Of a DNA stretch of 35,991 nt, positions 14,862 to 22,676 are shown in pieces. The DNA lies in contig NZ_LMHC01000004.1 in NCBI RefSeq assembly GCF_001427665.1, forward strand, positions 1-35,991. Reading direction: 5' to 3'. How positions within the stretch are numbered: the stretch's first letter is position 1; every line of letters starts with the position of its first letter. Both the position numbers and the translations under genes were made by a program. The DNA comes from Caulobacter sp. Root655 (GTDB lineage Bacteria > Pseudomonadota > Alphaproteobacteria > Caulobacterales > Caulobacteraceae). The notes beneath the pieces are model-generated. The model was not told the origin of the DNA. It saw only the letters and a list, made by a program, of their open reading frames with translations, and did no database searches.

Positions 14862-15776
14862 TCAGGCCCCGCCGGCCACGGGCTGCCCGGGCAGCACCGT
14901 GTCACGAGGCCTCACGGCCACCATCTCGGGATCGCGCAGGTCGATACGCGCGAAGCCGAGATCGAGGATTCGTTGTCGTTGATCGAGTTGATCCAATTGA
15001 ATCAGCGCGGACTCTTCGTCAATGGCCGGCAGCTGGATCAGCGAACCATCTTTCAAACGCAGGTCCCAGCGGCGGTCGTCGACGCGCACCAGGGCCTCCA
15101 GACGGTCCCGCAGCCGGGGCCGCGCATTGACGGCCGGCAGGATGGCGCCGGCGGCCTGGTCGGCCCCCTGCCCCACCACCAGCGGCAGTTGCGGGAAGCG
15201 GGCGGCGTCGGCCTCGCGGATGATGCGCCCCTCGCCGTCGATTACCCGCATCGCGCCGGAATGCTGCCAGACGGCCAGGGCCGGGCGCTCCTCGATGGTG
15301 ATCGAGACGGTGTCGGGCAGCAGGCGCACGACCTTGGCGGTCTTGACCCAGCCCACGCTCTCGACGCGGGCCCGCAGGTCCTCGAGGTCCATGCCCAGGG
15401 TGGGCTGGTCCTGGTAGAGCGCCGTGGCGTTCATGATGTCGGCCTTGGCCATCGGCGAAGCGCCTTCGATGTGCACGGCCTTGAGCTTGAAGCCCAGGTC
15501 GGCGAACTGGCCGTCGACGCCGCGCCCGAAGGCCGCGCCCAGCCGTTCCATCCGATGGCCGGTGGCCAGGGTGGCGACCAGGGCGATCAGCAGGGCCGCG
15601 CCGGCCACGCCGAGGGCCAACCGCGGCGACACGCCCACACCGCCACGCGCGGCGTGCAGCTTCCCCGTCGGCGGCGCGGAGTTGCGCGCGGCCGACCGGC
15701 CCTTGTTCGGACTTGCGGGCGCTTCGGCCCGGGGGCGCGTAGGCTTACGCGATCCCCCCCGCATCACCGCGGGCAT
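14862..15776 (-). CDS. ftsQ: Cell division protein FtsQ
   Basis: A 304-residue bitopic membrane protein linking the cytoplasmic and periplasmic parts of the divisome. It has a Pro/Arg/Lys-rich cytoplasmic tail (residues 1-50), one transmembrane helix (LALGVAGAALLIALVATLA), a POTRA domain starting at FKLKAVHIEGASPMAKADI, and the FtsQ domain after it (VKTAKVVRLLPDTVSITIEERPALAVW). It overlaps the 3' end of ddl by 32 bases and ends just upstream of ftsA. A likely CtrA site inside ddl, 129-144 bases upstream, could drive ftsQ and ftsA. Confidence 0.95.
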   Translation of the reverse strand: MPAVMRGGSRKPTRPRAEAPASPNKGRSAARNSAPPTGKLHAARGGVGVSPRLALGVAGAALLIALVATLATGHRMERLGAAFGRGVDGQFADLGFKLKAVHIEGASPMAKADIMNATALYQDQPTLGMDLEDLRARVESVGWVKTAKVVRLLPDTVSITIEERPALAVWQHSGAMRVIDGEGRIIREADAARFPQLPLVVGQGADQAAGAILPAVNARPRLRDRLEALVRVDDRRWDLRLKDGSLIQLPAIDEESALIQLDQLDQRQRILDLGFARIDLRDPEMVAVRPRDTVLPGQPVAGGA

Positions 15777-16713
15777 AAGCGTCCTCCACGATCCAAAACA
15801 CTAAACGATCAAACGAGACCCCGACGTGGTCCGCCTGCTCGGGAACGAGCGAAGTGGGTGTCATGCCAGGCTGCGTATTGACCTCTAGAAGGACCAGAAG
15901 GTCGTTAATTCCGTCATAACGGAAGTCACATCGGGTCACACCTTGGCAACCAAGAGCTGCATGGCCAAGCTCCGCCATATGCATCGCCCGGTCCCTTACT
16001 GCGTTCGGGATTGGCGCTGGAATAACGTGGGTCGATCCACCTTGCGAATACTTGGCGGCGTAGTCGTAGAAACCTGTGGACGGACGGATTTCAGTGACCG
16101 CCAGGGCCCTCGGACCCGTTGCCTGGCCTAGGACAGCGACCGCCAGCTCCAACCCGGGGATGTAGGGCTCGACCATCACCCTTTCCCCGAAAGTCCAGTC
16201 CGGCGCGGCCAGTTCGCGCGGCGGCGCGTTGGCGCCTTCGCGCACGACGAACACCCCGACCGACGATCCCTCGGCGTTGGGTTTCACCACATAGGGCGGC
16301 TGCATCACATGGTCGCGGGCGACCTCGTGGCGGTCGAACAGGCCGCCGCCGGGCACGGTGACGCCGGCGGCCGCCAGCACGGCCTTGGCCCGGGCCTTGT
16401 CCATCGCCAGGGCCGAGGCCAGGACGCCCGAATGGGTGTAGCGCAGGCCCAGGACTTCCAGCACCCCCTGCACCCGGCCGTCCTCGCCCCAGCGCCCGTG
16501 CAGGGCGTTGAAGACGAGGTCAGGGGCCAGGGTGGTGAGAGCCTGGGCGAGGTCGCGGCCGGGGTCGACGGGGGTCACCCGGGCGCCGAGGCGCTGGAGG
16601 GCGGCAATATAGGCCGCGCCCGTGGCCAGGCTGACCTCGCGCTCGGCGGAGGGGCCGCCCAGCAGGACGGCGATGTGATGGTTGGCGAGGGGGCGAGGAT
16701 CGGCTGGGGTCAT
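15745..16713 (-). CDS. ddl: D-alanine--D-alanine ligase
   Basis: A 322-residue ATP-grasp enzyme that makes D-Ala-D-Ala for the peptidoglycan stem. Landmarks: IAVLLGGPSAEREVSLATG near the N-terminus, HGRWGEDGRVQGVLE, PYVVKPNAEGSSVGV for ATP binding, and VTRCDFRYDG with LEVNTQPGMTPTSLVP for Mg and substrate. ATG 16711-16713 is chosen for family length, but its ribosome site is weak and a slightly longer start is possible. The 3' third (about 15745-16130) is clearly less GC-rich than the rest and carries a near-consensus CtrA site, so it probably doubles as the ftsQ promoter region. Confidence 0.95.
   Translation of the reverse strand: MTPADPRPLANHHIAVLLGGPSAEREVSLATGAAYIAALQRLGARVTPVDPGRDLAQALTTLAPDLVFNALHGRWGEDGRVQGVLEVLGLRYTHSGVLASALAMDKARAKAVLAAAGVTVPGGGLFDRHEVARDHVMQPPYVVKPNAEGSSVGVFVVREGANAPPRELAAPDWTFGERVMVEPYIPGLELAVAVLGQATGPRALAVTEIRPSTGFYDYAAKYSQGGSTHVIPAPIPNAVRDRAMHMAELGHAALGCQGVTRCDFRYDGINDLLVLLEVNTQPGMTPTSLVPEQADHVGVSFDRLVFWIVEDAYARGDAGGIA
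15905..15920 (-). promoter_or_regulatory. Near-consensus CtrA site inside ddl, upstream of ftsQ
   Basis: On the minus strand the sequence is GTTATGACGGAATTAAC; TTAT-N7-TTAAC differs from TTAA-N7-TTAAC at one base. It is 129-144 bases upstream of the ftsQ start. In C. crescentus the ftsQA promoter is CtrA-dependent and lies upstream of ftsQ, so the position is fitting. Confidence 0.55.
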
Positions 16714-16773
16714 GGACCGCAGCGATATCGGTGCGACGTGGAGGCGTGAGGGAGAAGGGGTCGGCTTTTCGTG

Positions 16774-16947
16774 AACCCTCTCCCGGAGGGGAGAGGGAGG
16801 GGCCCGCCGCGCAGCGGTGGGAGGGTGAGGGGTCACGCCCTCACCCTGTTTTCTCACGAACGCCCTGCCGGCACGCCGTCGGACGTCCAAACCCCTCACC
16901 CTCCCAAGCTTCGCTTGGCCCCCCCCCCTCTCCCTCCGGGAGAGGGT
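16774..16947. repeat. Composite inverted-repeat element between the M28 gene and ddl
   Basis: The left part (16774-16838) with CCCTCTCCC, GGAGGGTGAGGGGT and the right part (16890-16947) with ACCCCTCACCCTCC, GGGAGAGGGT are inverted copies. Each arm also contains its own small hairpin. A run of ten C (16919-16928) lies in the right arm. It fills most of the gap between two co-oriented genes. Confidence 0.85.
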
Positions 16948-16949
16948 CT

Positions 16950-18353
16950 TTAGTGGGCCGCCTTCGGCGCCCCCGCCGACAACACCCGGAAGTCGATGTC
17001 GCTGTCGGCCACCAGGTAGAGGAAGCTGGCCCAGGCCGCGACGTTCTGGGCCAGTTCGTCCGGACGCACCTTGTTGAGGGTGTCGTCCATGGTGTGGTGG
17101 TAGTCGAAGTAGCGGCTGGCGTCCTGGTTCAGGGCGACCACCGGCACGCCCGCCCCCTCCAGGCCCTCGATGTCGGAGCCGGCATGGGCGGGCGGGGCCT
17201 TGTCGAGATAGATCTTCAGCGGGGCCAGCACCCGCACGGCGGTCTTCATCGCCGGGTGGTCGGCCGCGCCGGCCGGGATCTGCAGGCTGTAGACGCGGTC
17301 GGCGCCGGTGTCGCTCTCGCCGGCCAGGACGATCTTCGGCAGTTCGTCCTGGTGGGCGGCCAGATAGGCCTCCGACGAGCCGCCGCTTTCCTCCGAGCCC
17401 CACATCACCACGCGGATGGTGCGCTTGGGATGCTTGGGCAGGTCGCCGATCAGCTTGGCCGCGGCCGTGGTGATGGCCACGCCCGTGGCGTCGTCCAGGG
17501 CCCCAGTGCCGACGTCCCAGCTGTCCAGGTGGCCGCCGATGACGATCACCTCGTCGGGCTTTTCGGAGCCCTTGATCTCGCCCGAGATGTTCCAGGCCAC
17601 GGCCTTGGGATCGCTGGTCGAGGCCAGCTTCAGCTTGATGCGCAGCGGGCCCTTGGCGGCCAGGCGTTCCAGCTGCTCGGCCTCGGGCACGCCCAGGGCG
17701 GCCGAGGGGATGCTGACGACGCCGTCGCCGAAGGCGGTGACGCCGGTGTGGGGCACGGTCGAGTCCGAGGTCGAGACCGAACGGATCAACAGGCCGACCG
17801 CGCCGCGCTTGGCGGCCTCGACCGGACCGGCGCGGCGCGAAATGCCGGCGACGCCATAGCCGGCGCCGTCCTGGGCGCGGACCATCGGCTGGGTGATGAC
17901 GACGATCTTGCCCTTCACGGCGCTTTCCGGCGCGGCAATCAGCTCATTGTAGGTGCGAAACAGCGCCACCTCGGCCTCGATCCCCTCGGGCGGGGTCGGG
18001 ACGGTGCGGCCCAGGCCGACGATGTCCAGCTTCAGCGGATAGGGGGCGGTCAGCTGCGCCGACTCCGCGCCGCGCGTCCAGGACGGCTTGGCGAATTCCT
18101 CGACCTTGACGTTGGTGAAGCCCAGCGCCTTGAACTTGGCGACGCTCCAGTCCTTGGCGCGGGCCATGGCCGGCGAGCCGACGATGCGCGGGCCGATGGT
18201 GGTGGTCAGGTCCTCGGTCACGTCCCAGGCGGTGCGGTCCAGTAGGGCCTTGTCGCGCAACGCCTCGGCGGTGCGGGCGTCCTGGGCGTGGGCGGCGCTG
18301 GTCAGAAGGGCGGAAACGGCGGCGGCGGTGAGCAGGCTGCGGAACAGGCGCAT
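16950..18353 (-). CDS. Secreted M28-family metallopeptidase (carboxypeptidase Q-like)
   Basis: A 467-residue exported zinc peptidase. A Sec signal peptide (MRLFRSLLTAAAVSALLTSAAHAQ) is followed by a PA-like insert and the M28 catalytic domain. Zinc ligands and catalytic residues are visible: His275 and Asp277 in GGHLDSWDVG, Asp287 in ALDDATG, the Glu pair in WGSEESGGS (about 321-322), and the last His in DYHHTMDDT. It resembles plasma glutamate carboxypeptidase (CPQ), which cleaves dipeptides. ATG 18351-18353 has GGGAGA 7 bases upstream. It lies within the dcw cluster between murB and ddl, flanked on both sides by repeat elements. A role in peptide or peptidoglycan-peptide turnover is possible but not shown. 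Confidence 0.9.
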   Translation of the reverse strand: MRLFRSLLTAAAVSALLTSAAHAQDARTAEALRDKALLDRTAWDVTEDLTTTIGPRIVGSPAMARAKDWSVAKFKALGFTNVKVEEFAKPSWTRGAESAQLTAPYPLKLDIVGLGRTVPTPPEGIEAEVALFRTYNELIAAPESAVKGKIVVITQPMVRAQDGAGYGVAGISRRAGPVEAAKRGAVGLLIRSVSTSDSTVPHTGVTAFGDGVVSIPSAALGVPEAEQLERLAAKGPLRIKLKLASTSDPKAVAWNISGEIKGSEKPDEVIVIGGHLDSWDVGTGALDDATGVAITTAAAKLIGDLPKHPKRTIRVVMWGSEESGGSSEAYLAAHQDELPKIVLAGESDTGADRVYSLQIPAGAADHPAMKTAVRVLAPLKIYLDKAPPAHAGSDIEGLEGAGVPVVALNQDASRYFDYHHTMDDTLNKVRPDELAQNVAAWASFLYLVADSDIDFRVLSAGAPKAAH

Positions 18354-18438
18354 GAAATCTCCCTCGTTTGAGGGTTTCATAGCACCGCTCCGCGCCCGGA
18401 ATAGGCAACAACCGGATGAACTATCCGTAACCTTTGCT

Positions 18439-18572
18439 CCTCCCCCTGTGGGGGAGGTGTCGGCGCAGCCGACGGAGGGGGGAGTGGTCGGAAAGCAGGC
18501 AAGACCCGGATCGACCGTCGAAACACTCCCCCCGCCGATCGCTTCGCGATCGCCTCCCCCACAGGGGGAGGG
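18439..18572. repeat. Inverted-repeat element between murB and the M28 gene
   Basis: Left CCTCCCCCTGTGGGGGAGG (18439-18457) and right CCTCCCCCACAGGGGGAGG (18554-18572) are hairpins and inverted copies of each other; next to them lie GCCGACGGAGGGGGGAGTG and CACTCCCCCCGCCGATCG. The unit is a composite palindrome of about 134 bp, different in sequence from copies A and B. Confidence 0.85.
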
Positions 18573-18580
18573 CTTGAAAG

Positions 18581-19480
18581 CTAGGCCCGCCCGATCCGCT
18601 TGATCTCCCAGTCCAGCCGCACGCCGGTCTTGGCCAGCACGTCGGCGCGGACGGTGTCGCCCAGCCCCTCCAGGTCGGCGGCCGTGGCCTCGCCGGTGTT
18701 GATCAGGAAGTTGCTGTGCAGGGGCGAGAACATCGCTCCGCCAAACGGCTTGCCGCGCCAGCCGGCTTCATCGACCAGCTTCCAGGACGAATGGCCGGGC
18801 GGGTTCTTGAAGGTCGAGCCGCCGGTCTTCTCGCGGATCGGCTGGGTGGTCTCGCGGCGCGCGGTGATCTCGGACATCCGGGCCTTGATGGTGGCCGGGT
18901 CGTCGGGCAGGCCTTCGAAGGTCGCGTCGAGCACAATCAGGCCGGCGTCCTGCAGGGCGCTGTGGCGATAGGTGAAATGAAGGTCGTCGGTGGCCAGTTC
19001 GCGGACCTCGCCCCGGCGGTCCATGACCCGCGCCGAGACCAGCACATTGGCCGTCTCCGAGCCGTAGCATCCCGCGTTCATGATCGTCGCGCCGCCGATG
19101 GTGCCGGGGATGCCGGCATAGAACTCCAGCCCGGCGATCCCGGCCTCGGCCGCCTTGCGGGCCAGGAAAGCGTCGGGCACGGCGCTGCCGGCCTTTATGC
19201 GGCTGTCGCCCAGGGGCTCGACGGCGTTGAAGCCCTTGCCCAGCCGGATCACCACGCCGTCGACGCCGCCGTCACGGACCAGGAGGTTGGAGCCGACGCC
19301 GATGGCCAGCACGGGCGCGGCCGGGTCCAGGGCCTTGAGGAAATCGGCCAGGTCCTGCTCGTCGGCCGGCAGGAACACCACGTCGGCCGGCCCGCCGACC
19401 CGGAACCAGGTGAACGGCGCCAGGGCCTCGTCGGCGAGCAGCTTGCCGCGGACGGCGGGGAGGTTTTGCTTCCAGCTCAT
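18581..19480 (-). CDS. murB: UDP-N-acetylenolpyruvoylglucosamine reductase
   Basis: A 299-residue FAD enzyme that reduces UDP-GlcNAc-enolpyruvate to UDP-MurNAc with NADPH. Motifs: [11 protein letters not shown] and [20 protein letters not shown] for [23 protein letters not shown] (121-140), YRHSAL (171-176), and the catalytic Ser222 in TGGSTFKNP. The C-terminal end lacks extra domains, as in the short type. ATG 19478-19480 is chosen because in-frame sequence upstream is translated repeat DNA. It is separated from murC by 136 bases filled with a palindromic element. Confidence 0.96.
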   Translation of the reverse strand: MSWKQNLPAVRGKLLADEALAPFTWFRVGGPADVVFLPADEQDLADFLKALDPAAPVLAIGVGSNLLVRDGGVDGVVIRLGKGFNAVEPLGDSRIKAGSAVPDAFLARKAAEAGIAGLEFYAGIPGTIGGATIMNAGCYGSETANVLVSARVMDRRGEVRELATDDLHFTYRHSALQDAGLIVLDATFEGLPDDPATIKARMSEITARRETTQPIREKTGGSTFKNPPGHSSWKLVDEAGWRGKPFGGAMFSPLHSNFLINTGEATAADLEGLGDTVRADVLAKTGVRLDWEIKRIGRA

Positions 19481-19489
19481 TGCGCGCCA

Positions 19490-19606
19490 GCCCCACCCGT
19501 CGGCTTCGCCGCCACCCTCCCCATAAAGGGGAGGGAAAGAGAAAACGCGTCTTCCCTCCCCTTTACGGGGAGGGTGGCCGAAGCGAAGCGGAGGTCGGGT
19601 GGGGTC
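19490..19606. repeat. Inverted-repeat element between murC and murB
   Basis: The ends CCCCACCCG / CGGGTGGGG, then GGCTTCGCCGCCACCCTCCCC and its near-complement GGGGAGGGTGGCCGAAGCG, with a central stem CCCCATAAAGGGGAGGG / CCCTCCCCTTTACGGGG, form a nested palindrome of about 117 bp. It lies directly in the murC-murB junction. Confidence 0.85.
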
Positions 19607-19616
19607 ACCGCTCCGC

Positions 19617-21035
19617 TCACTTCGCCAGCGCTTCCAACTGCCCCGGCAGCGCATAGGCCCAGGCGGTGATATCGCCCGCCCCGAGCAGCACCACCAGGTC
19701 GCCCGAATGGGCCTCCTCGGCGATCAGGGCCGGCAGGGCGGCGGGGCTTTCCAGCGGCAGGGCGCGGCGGTGGCCGAACTTCTTGAGGCCCTCGACCAGG
19801 TGGTCGCGGTCGACGCCCTCGATGGGGCTTTCGCCGGCCGTGTAGACGTCGGCGACGATCACCGTGTCGGCGTCGTTGAAGCACGAGCTGAACTCGGTCA
19901 TCAGGTCGCGCAGGCGGGTGAAGCGGTGCGGCTGGACCACGGCGATCACCTTGCCCAGCGTGACCGCGCGGGCGGCCTTCAGCACGGCGGCGATCTCGAC
20001 GGGATGGTGGCCGTAGTCGTCGACGACGCGGATTCCGCCCGCCACGCCCGTGGTGGTGAAGCGGCGCTTGACCCCGCCGAACCCGGCCAGGCCGGCCCGG
20101 ATCGCCTCGGCGTCGACGCCCAGTTCGCGGGCCACGGCGACGGCGGCGGTGGCGTTGAGCACGTTGTGGTGCCCGGCCATCGGCATCTTCAGCCCGTCAT
20201 AACGGACCGGGTCGCCGGCCAGGGGCGAGACGACGATGTCGAAGGTCGAACCGTCCGGCCCCATCTCGATATTGGAGACCCGCACCTCGGCCTGCGGATT
20301 GACGCCGTAGGTCACCAGCCGGCGGTTCTCGATCCGGGCGGTCAGGGCCTGGACTTCCGGGTGGTCGGTGCAGACGGCGGCGAAGCCGTAGAACGGGATG
20401 TTCTCGATGAAGTCCTGGAAGCCCTTCTTGACCGCGTCGAAGGTGCCCCAATGGTCCAGGTGCTCGGCGTCGATATTGGTGACGATGGCCACGGTGGACT
20501 TCAGCTTCAGGAAGCTGCCGTCGCTCTCATCGGCCTCGACCACGATCCAGTCACCCTCGCCGACCTTGGCGTTGGTGCCGTAGGCGTTGATGATCCCGCC
20601 ATTGACCACCGTCGGGTCCAGCGCGCCGGCGTCCAGCAGGGCGGCGACCATCGAGGTGGTGGTGGTCTTGCCATGGGTGCCGCCCACGGCCACTGAAAAC
20701 TGCAATCTCATCAGCTCGGCCAACATCTCGGCCCGTCTGACCAGCGGCAAGCGCTTGTCGCGGCCGGCGGCCATCTCGGGATTGTCGGCCTTGACCGCCG
20801 TCGAATAGACGATGGCCGAGGCGCCTTCGACATGGGCCGCGTCGTGGCCGATGAAGATCCGCGCCCCCAGCTTCTCGAGGCGTTCGGTATTGGCGCTGGC
20901 CTTGGCGTCGCTGCCCTGCACGGTATAGCCGATGCGCAGCATGATCTCGGCGATGCCGGACATGCCGATGCCGCCGATGCCGATGAAGTGCACGGGGCCG
21001 AGTTCGAAGGGTACGGGGCGTCGACGCTGGATCAT
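19617..21035 (-). CDS. murC: UDP-N-acetylmuramate--L-alanine ligase
   Basis: A 472-residue Mur ligase that adds the first L-Ala to UDP-MurNAc. The N-terminal Rossmann loop is [15 protein letters not shown] (17-30), and the ATP P-loop is GTHGKTTTT (119-127). [19 protein letters not shown] and [14 protein letters not shown] are further family motifs. ATG 21033-21035 gives family length. Its upstream side has a small secreted-protein gene reading away from it and not murG, so murC probably depends on a promoter in or near the accessory block, or on readthrough across it. Confidence 0.96.
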   Translation of the reverse strand: MIQRRRPVPFELGPVHFIGIGGIGMSGIAEIMLRIGYTVQGSDAKASANTERLEKLGARIFIGHDAAHVEGASAIVYSTAVKADNPEMAAGRDKRLPLVRRAEMLAELMRLQFSVAVGGTHGKTTTTSMVAALLDAGALDPTVVNGGIINAYGTNAKVGEGDWIVVEADESDGSFLKLKSTVAIVTNIDAEHLDHWGTFDAVKKGFQDFIENIPFYGFAAVCTDHPEVQALTARIENRRLVTYGVNPQAEVRVSNIEMGPDGSTFDIVVSPLAGDPVRYDGLKMPMAGHHNVLNATAAVAVARELGVDAEAIRAGLAGFGGVKRRFTTTGVAGGIRVVDDYGHHPVEIAAVLKAARAVTLGKVIAVVQPHRFTRLRDLMTEFSSCFNDADTVIVADVYTAGESPIEGVDRDHLVEGLKKFGHRRALPLESPAALPALIAEEAHSGDLVVLLGAGDITAWAYALPGQLEALAK

Positions 21036-21120
21036 CTGGCTCGATTAGACGATTTGGCGGCGGGGTGGAACGGGATGTTTGGTGCAGGAACCGTGGATAT
21101 TGGCGGTCAGTGCGTGAAAT

Positions 21121-21220
21121 CCTCGTCCTTCGACAAGCTCAGGATGAGGATTTCAATGCGCGGCCGTGGAAACCCCAAGCCGATCAATAGACCTCATCCT
21201 GAGCCTGTCGAAGGACGAGG
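21121..21220. repeat. 100-bp inverted-repeat element (CCTCATCCTGAGC type)
   Basis: Arms 21121-21149 and 21192-21220 are 29-base inverted copies with one mismatch. When translated the right arm gives RPHPEPVEG, a peptide often seen where such elements enter reading frames in Caulobacterales and related genomes. It overlaps the start of the exported-protein gene. Confidence 0.92.
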
Positions 21221-21698
21221 TCTGCCCCTCGGCCTGTCGGCCGCCGTTCTGGCCCTGGCCCTCGCCTCGCCCGCCCAGGCGCAGGCCCCGCTCGAACTAC
21301 GGCTGGCCGATGTCGGCCGCTTCGCCGCCTTCGTCGACATGGGCGGGATCGCCTGGACCGACCGCACCGCGCGGCTTCGCGTGCTGCAGGTGACCGAGGA
21401 CGGCTTCACCGCCGGCGCGGAGGCGTTCTGGGGCGGCTGGCGCTACGAAGTCCTCGACTGCGACGCCCGCACCATCGCCCACGCCGGCTTTTCCAGCGTC
21501 CGGGGCGGCGGCCGGGAGGGCCCGATCAGCGGTGACCAGCGACCGGCGGCGGCGATCCCGGCAGGTGGGGCGGACGACGCGGTGGCCAAGGTGGTCTGCG
21601 ACGGGTGGAAGCCGTTCGCCACCGTTTCCGTCGCGCAGAGCGTCGAAGAGGCGGTCAGGATCGGCCGGCCGCTGATCGCCACGGGGGCAGAACCGTAG
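21144..21698 (+). CDS. Exported hypothetical protein with repeat-derived N-terminus
   Basis: The core is a protein of about 150 residues with a hydrophobic export segment ([20 protein letters not shown]) and a mature part starting APLELRLADVGRFAAFVDM. Two cysteines (VLDCDA and VVCDGW) may pair. No ATG, GTG or TTG exists between the export segment and the repeat element, so the start must be in that element: ATG 21144 or, better, ATG 21156 with GAGGA 6-7 bases upstream. Either gives an N-terminus encoded by the repeat (RPHPEPVEGRG). The first two thirds of the mature domain show conserved-looking strands (ARLRVLQVTEDGFTAGAEAFWGGWRYEVLDC). I do not recognise the family. A frameshift or loss of the original start is an alternative. 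Confidence 0.6.
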   Translation: MRISMRGRGNPKPINRPHPEPVEGRGLPLGLSAAVLALALASPAQAQAPLELRLADVGRFAAFVDMGGIAWTDRTARLRVLQVTEDGFTAGAEAFWGGWRYEVLDCDARTIAHAGFSSVRGGGREGPISGDQRPAAAIPAGGADDAVAKVVCDGWKPFATVSVAQSVEEAVRIGRPLIATGAEP

Positions 21699-21736
21699 CC
21701 GCGAAAATACAATCTCCGGAGAACCTTGACGAGTAT

Positions 21737-21781
21737 GCAATCTTAAGATTGCCTCCTTTCAGGCTCGCCATCCAGGCGAGC
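21737..21781 (+). promoter_or_regulatory. Two consecutive hairpins in the leader of the gene at 21796
   Basis: A perfect 16-bp palindrome GCAATCTTAAGATTGC (21737-21752) and then GCTCGCC-ATCCA-GGCGAGC (21763-21781) stand just before the ribosome site AGGAG (21785-21789 region). They may be an operator and a translation-control hairpin, or a terminator for the gene ending at 21698. No T-run follows. Confidence 0.4.
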
Positions 21782-21795
21782 ATCAGGAGCGTTCG

Positions 21796-22089
21796 ATGAC
21801 TTCTCCCACGATCAAGTCGAAGACCTTCGCGATCGCCGCCGCGGCCTTCGCCCTCGCCTCCACCCTGGTCGCCGTCCCGGCCGCCCAGGCCAAGCCGACC
21901 CTCTGCATCCAATACGGCTGGATCATGTGCGACCCGCAGTTCACGCGCGGCACGCCCGAGTGGCAGGCCTGTTTCGGCTACTATTCCGAGGAAGCCTGCC
22001 CCTATGCCGACGGCGCCGCCAAGGCCGGCCCGCTCGACAACGGCCCCGGCCTGGATGCGCGCCTGCGCCAGATTTCCAAGGCGTCCTGA
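21796..22089 (+). CDS. Small exported cysteine-containing protein (97 aa)
   Basis: A Sec signal peptide (KSKTFAIAAAAFALASTLVAVPAAQA, cut near AQA-KP) precedes a mature domain of about 65 residues with four cysteines (TLCIQ, MCDPQ, ACFGY, ACPYA). The spacing suggests two disulfides. ATG 21796 has AGGAG 7 bases upstream. The family is not recognised. It reads toward the murG-tail remnant, whose first bases form the right arm of a strong hairpin after its stop codon. Confidence 0.75.
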   Translation: MTSPTIKSKTFAIAAAAFALASTLVAVPAAQAKPTLCIQYGWIMCDPQFTRGTPEWQACFGYYSEEACPYADGAAKAGPLDNGPGLDARLRQISKAS

Positions 22090-22095
22090 CCGGCA

Positions 22096-22122
22096 GCGGA
22101 CGGCGCCTGGCGCGCCGTCCGC
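22096..22122 (+). terminator. Strong hairpin after the 97-aa exported protein gene
   Basis: An 11-bp perfect stem (22096-22106 with 22112-22122) with a 5-base loop begins 6 bases after the stop. No T-run follows. Its right arm is made of the murG-tail remnant. Confidence 0.5.
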
Positions 22123-22166
22123 TCCACCAGGTCGGCCAGCCTCTCCGTCGCGTTCGGCTTGGCCAC
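22111..22166 (-). pseudogene. Decayed copy of the murG 3' end
   Basis: These 56 bases match the last codons of murG (23788-23843) at 49 of 56 positions without gaps, the first 23 bases being identical. Translated on the minus strand it gives VAKPNATERLADLVERTAR, against VATPDAAEKLADLVERTAR in murG. Four of the six changed codons change the amino acid and the stop is lost, so it is not under selection as coding DNA. With the intact end it forms a direct repeat around the block 22167-23787. Confidence 0.85.
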
Positions 22167-22170
22167 TGCG

Positions 22171-22632
22171 CTACTCGAGCAGCGACTTGAGTTTTCGAAG
22201 CCCGGCCTGGCTCTGCCGCCGGACAACGCCCCGCACCAACGCACCGATCAGAAAGCGGCCCATGGCCGACTGATTTCGGCTGAAGAACTTCAAGCTCAAT
22301 ACGGTTTCATGCGCCGATTTCGCGGTCAGCCTCATCTCCATCCGGGGATGAAGCGGCGTCAGCGTCCCCTCCGTCATGAACTGATCGGGCGTTCGGCTTT
22401 CGACGACCTTGATGTCGAAAACCCGGTGGCGTCCCGACGGCAATCGAAGGGTCTCCTGGTAGACCTTTCCGACCGTTCCTTGCGGCAAGCCATCCACGGA
22501 GGTGACCGCCATGGCGCCCGGATACCAGAGACTGTAATTTTCGTGATTGGAAAGGAACGCGAACACGTTCGAGATGGGATTGGCGATCGACACGGTTTCG
22601 TCGGCCAGGATGATATTCGGCTTGCTGCTCAT
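22171..22632 (-). CDS. SRPBCC (START/Bet v1-like) family protein
   Basis: A 153-residue protein with the features of the polyketide cyclase/START-like hydrophobic-ligand fold: an N-terminal strand IILADETVSIANP, the helix ISNVFAFLSNHENYSLWYPG, repeated strands (GTVGKVYQETLRLPSGRHRVFDIKV, HPRMEMRLTAKSAHETVLSLKFF) and a long C-terminal helix (GRFLIGALVRGVVRRQSQAGLRKLKSLL). It probably binds a lipid or other hydrophobic ligand. It is divergent from a TetR regulator across only 44 bases containing an inverted repeat, so it is probably the regulator's target. Its stop codon lies 4 bases from the murG-tail remnant. Confidence 0.82.
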   Translation of the reverse strand: MSSKPNIILADETVSIANPISNVFAFLSNHENYSLWYPGAMAVTSVDGLPQGTVGKVYQETLRLPSGRHRVFDIKVVESRTPDQFMTEGTLTPLHPRMEMRLTAKSAHETVLSLKFFSRNQSAMGRFLIGALVRGVVRRQSQAGLRKLKSLLE

Positions 22633-22640
22633 TGGACAAT

Positions 22641-22668
22641 ATTTACACTTATGATGCTTTTTGTAAAT
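22641..22668. promoter_or_regulatory. TetR-type operator in the divergent promoter region
   Basis: ATTTACA (22641-22647) and TGTAAAT (22662-22668) are a perfect inverted repeat with a 14-base spacer inside the 44-bp AT-rich gap between the SRPBCC and TetR genes. A repressor bound here would block both promoters. Confidence 0.6.
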
Positions 22669-22676
22669 CTCAACCG

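Noticed and set aside
16919..16928. Run of ten C as a phase-variation tract
   Set aside because: It is in an intergenic repeat, not in a coding frame or between promoter elements; slippage would have no evident effect.
16731..18245. Long plus-strand open frame opposite the M28 peptidase gene
   Set aside because: Same reason: antisense of a full-length peptidase with all motifs. Similar antisense frames at 8119-9609, 11442-12917, 13477-14835 and 29225-31861 were dropped too.
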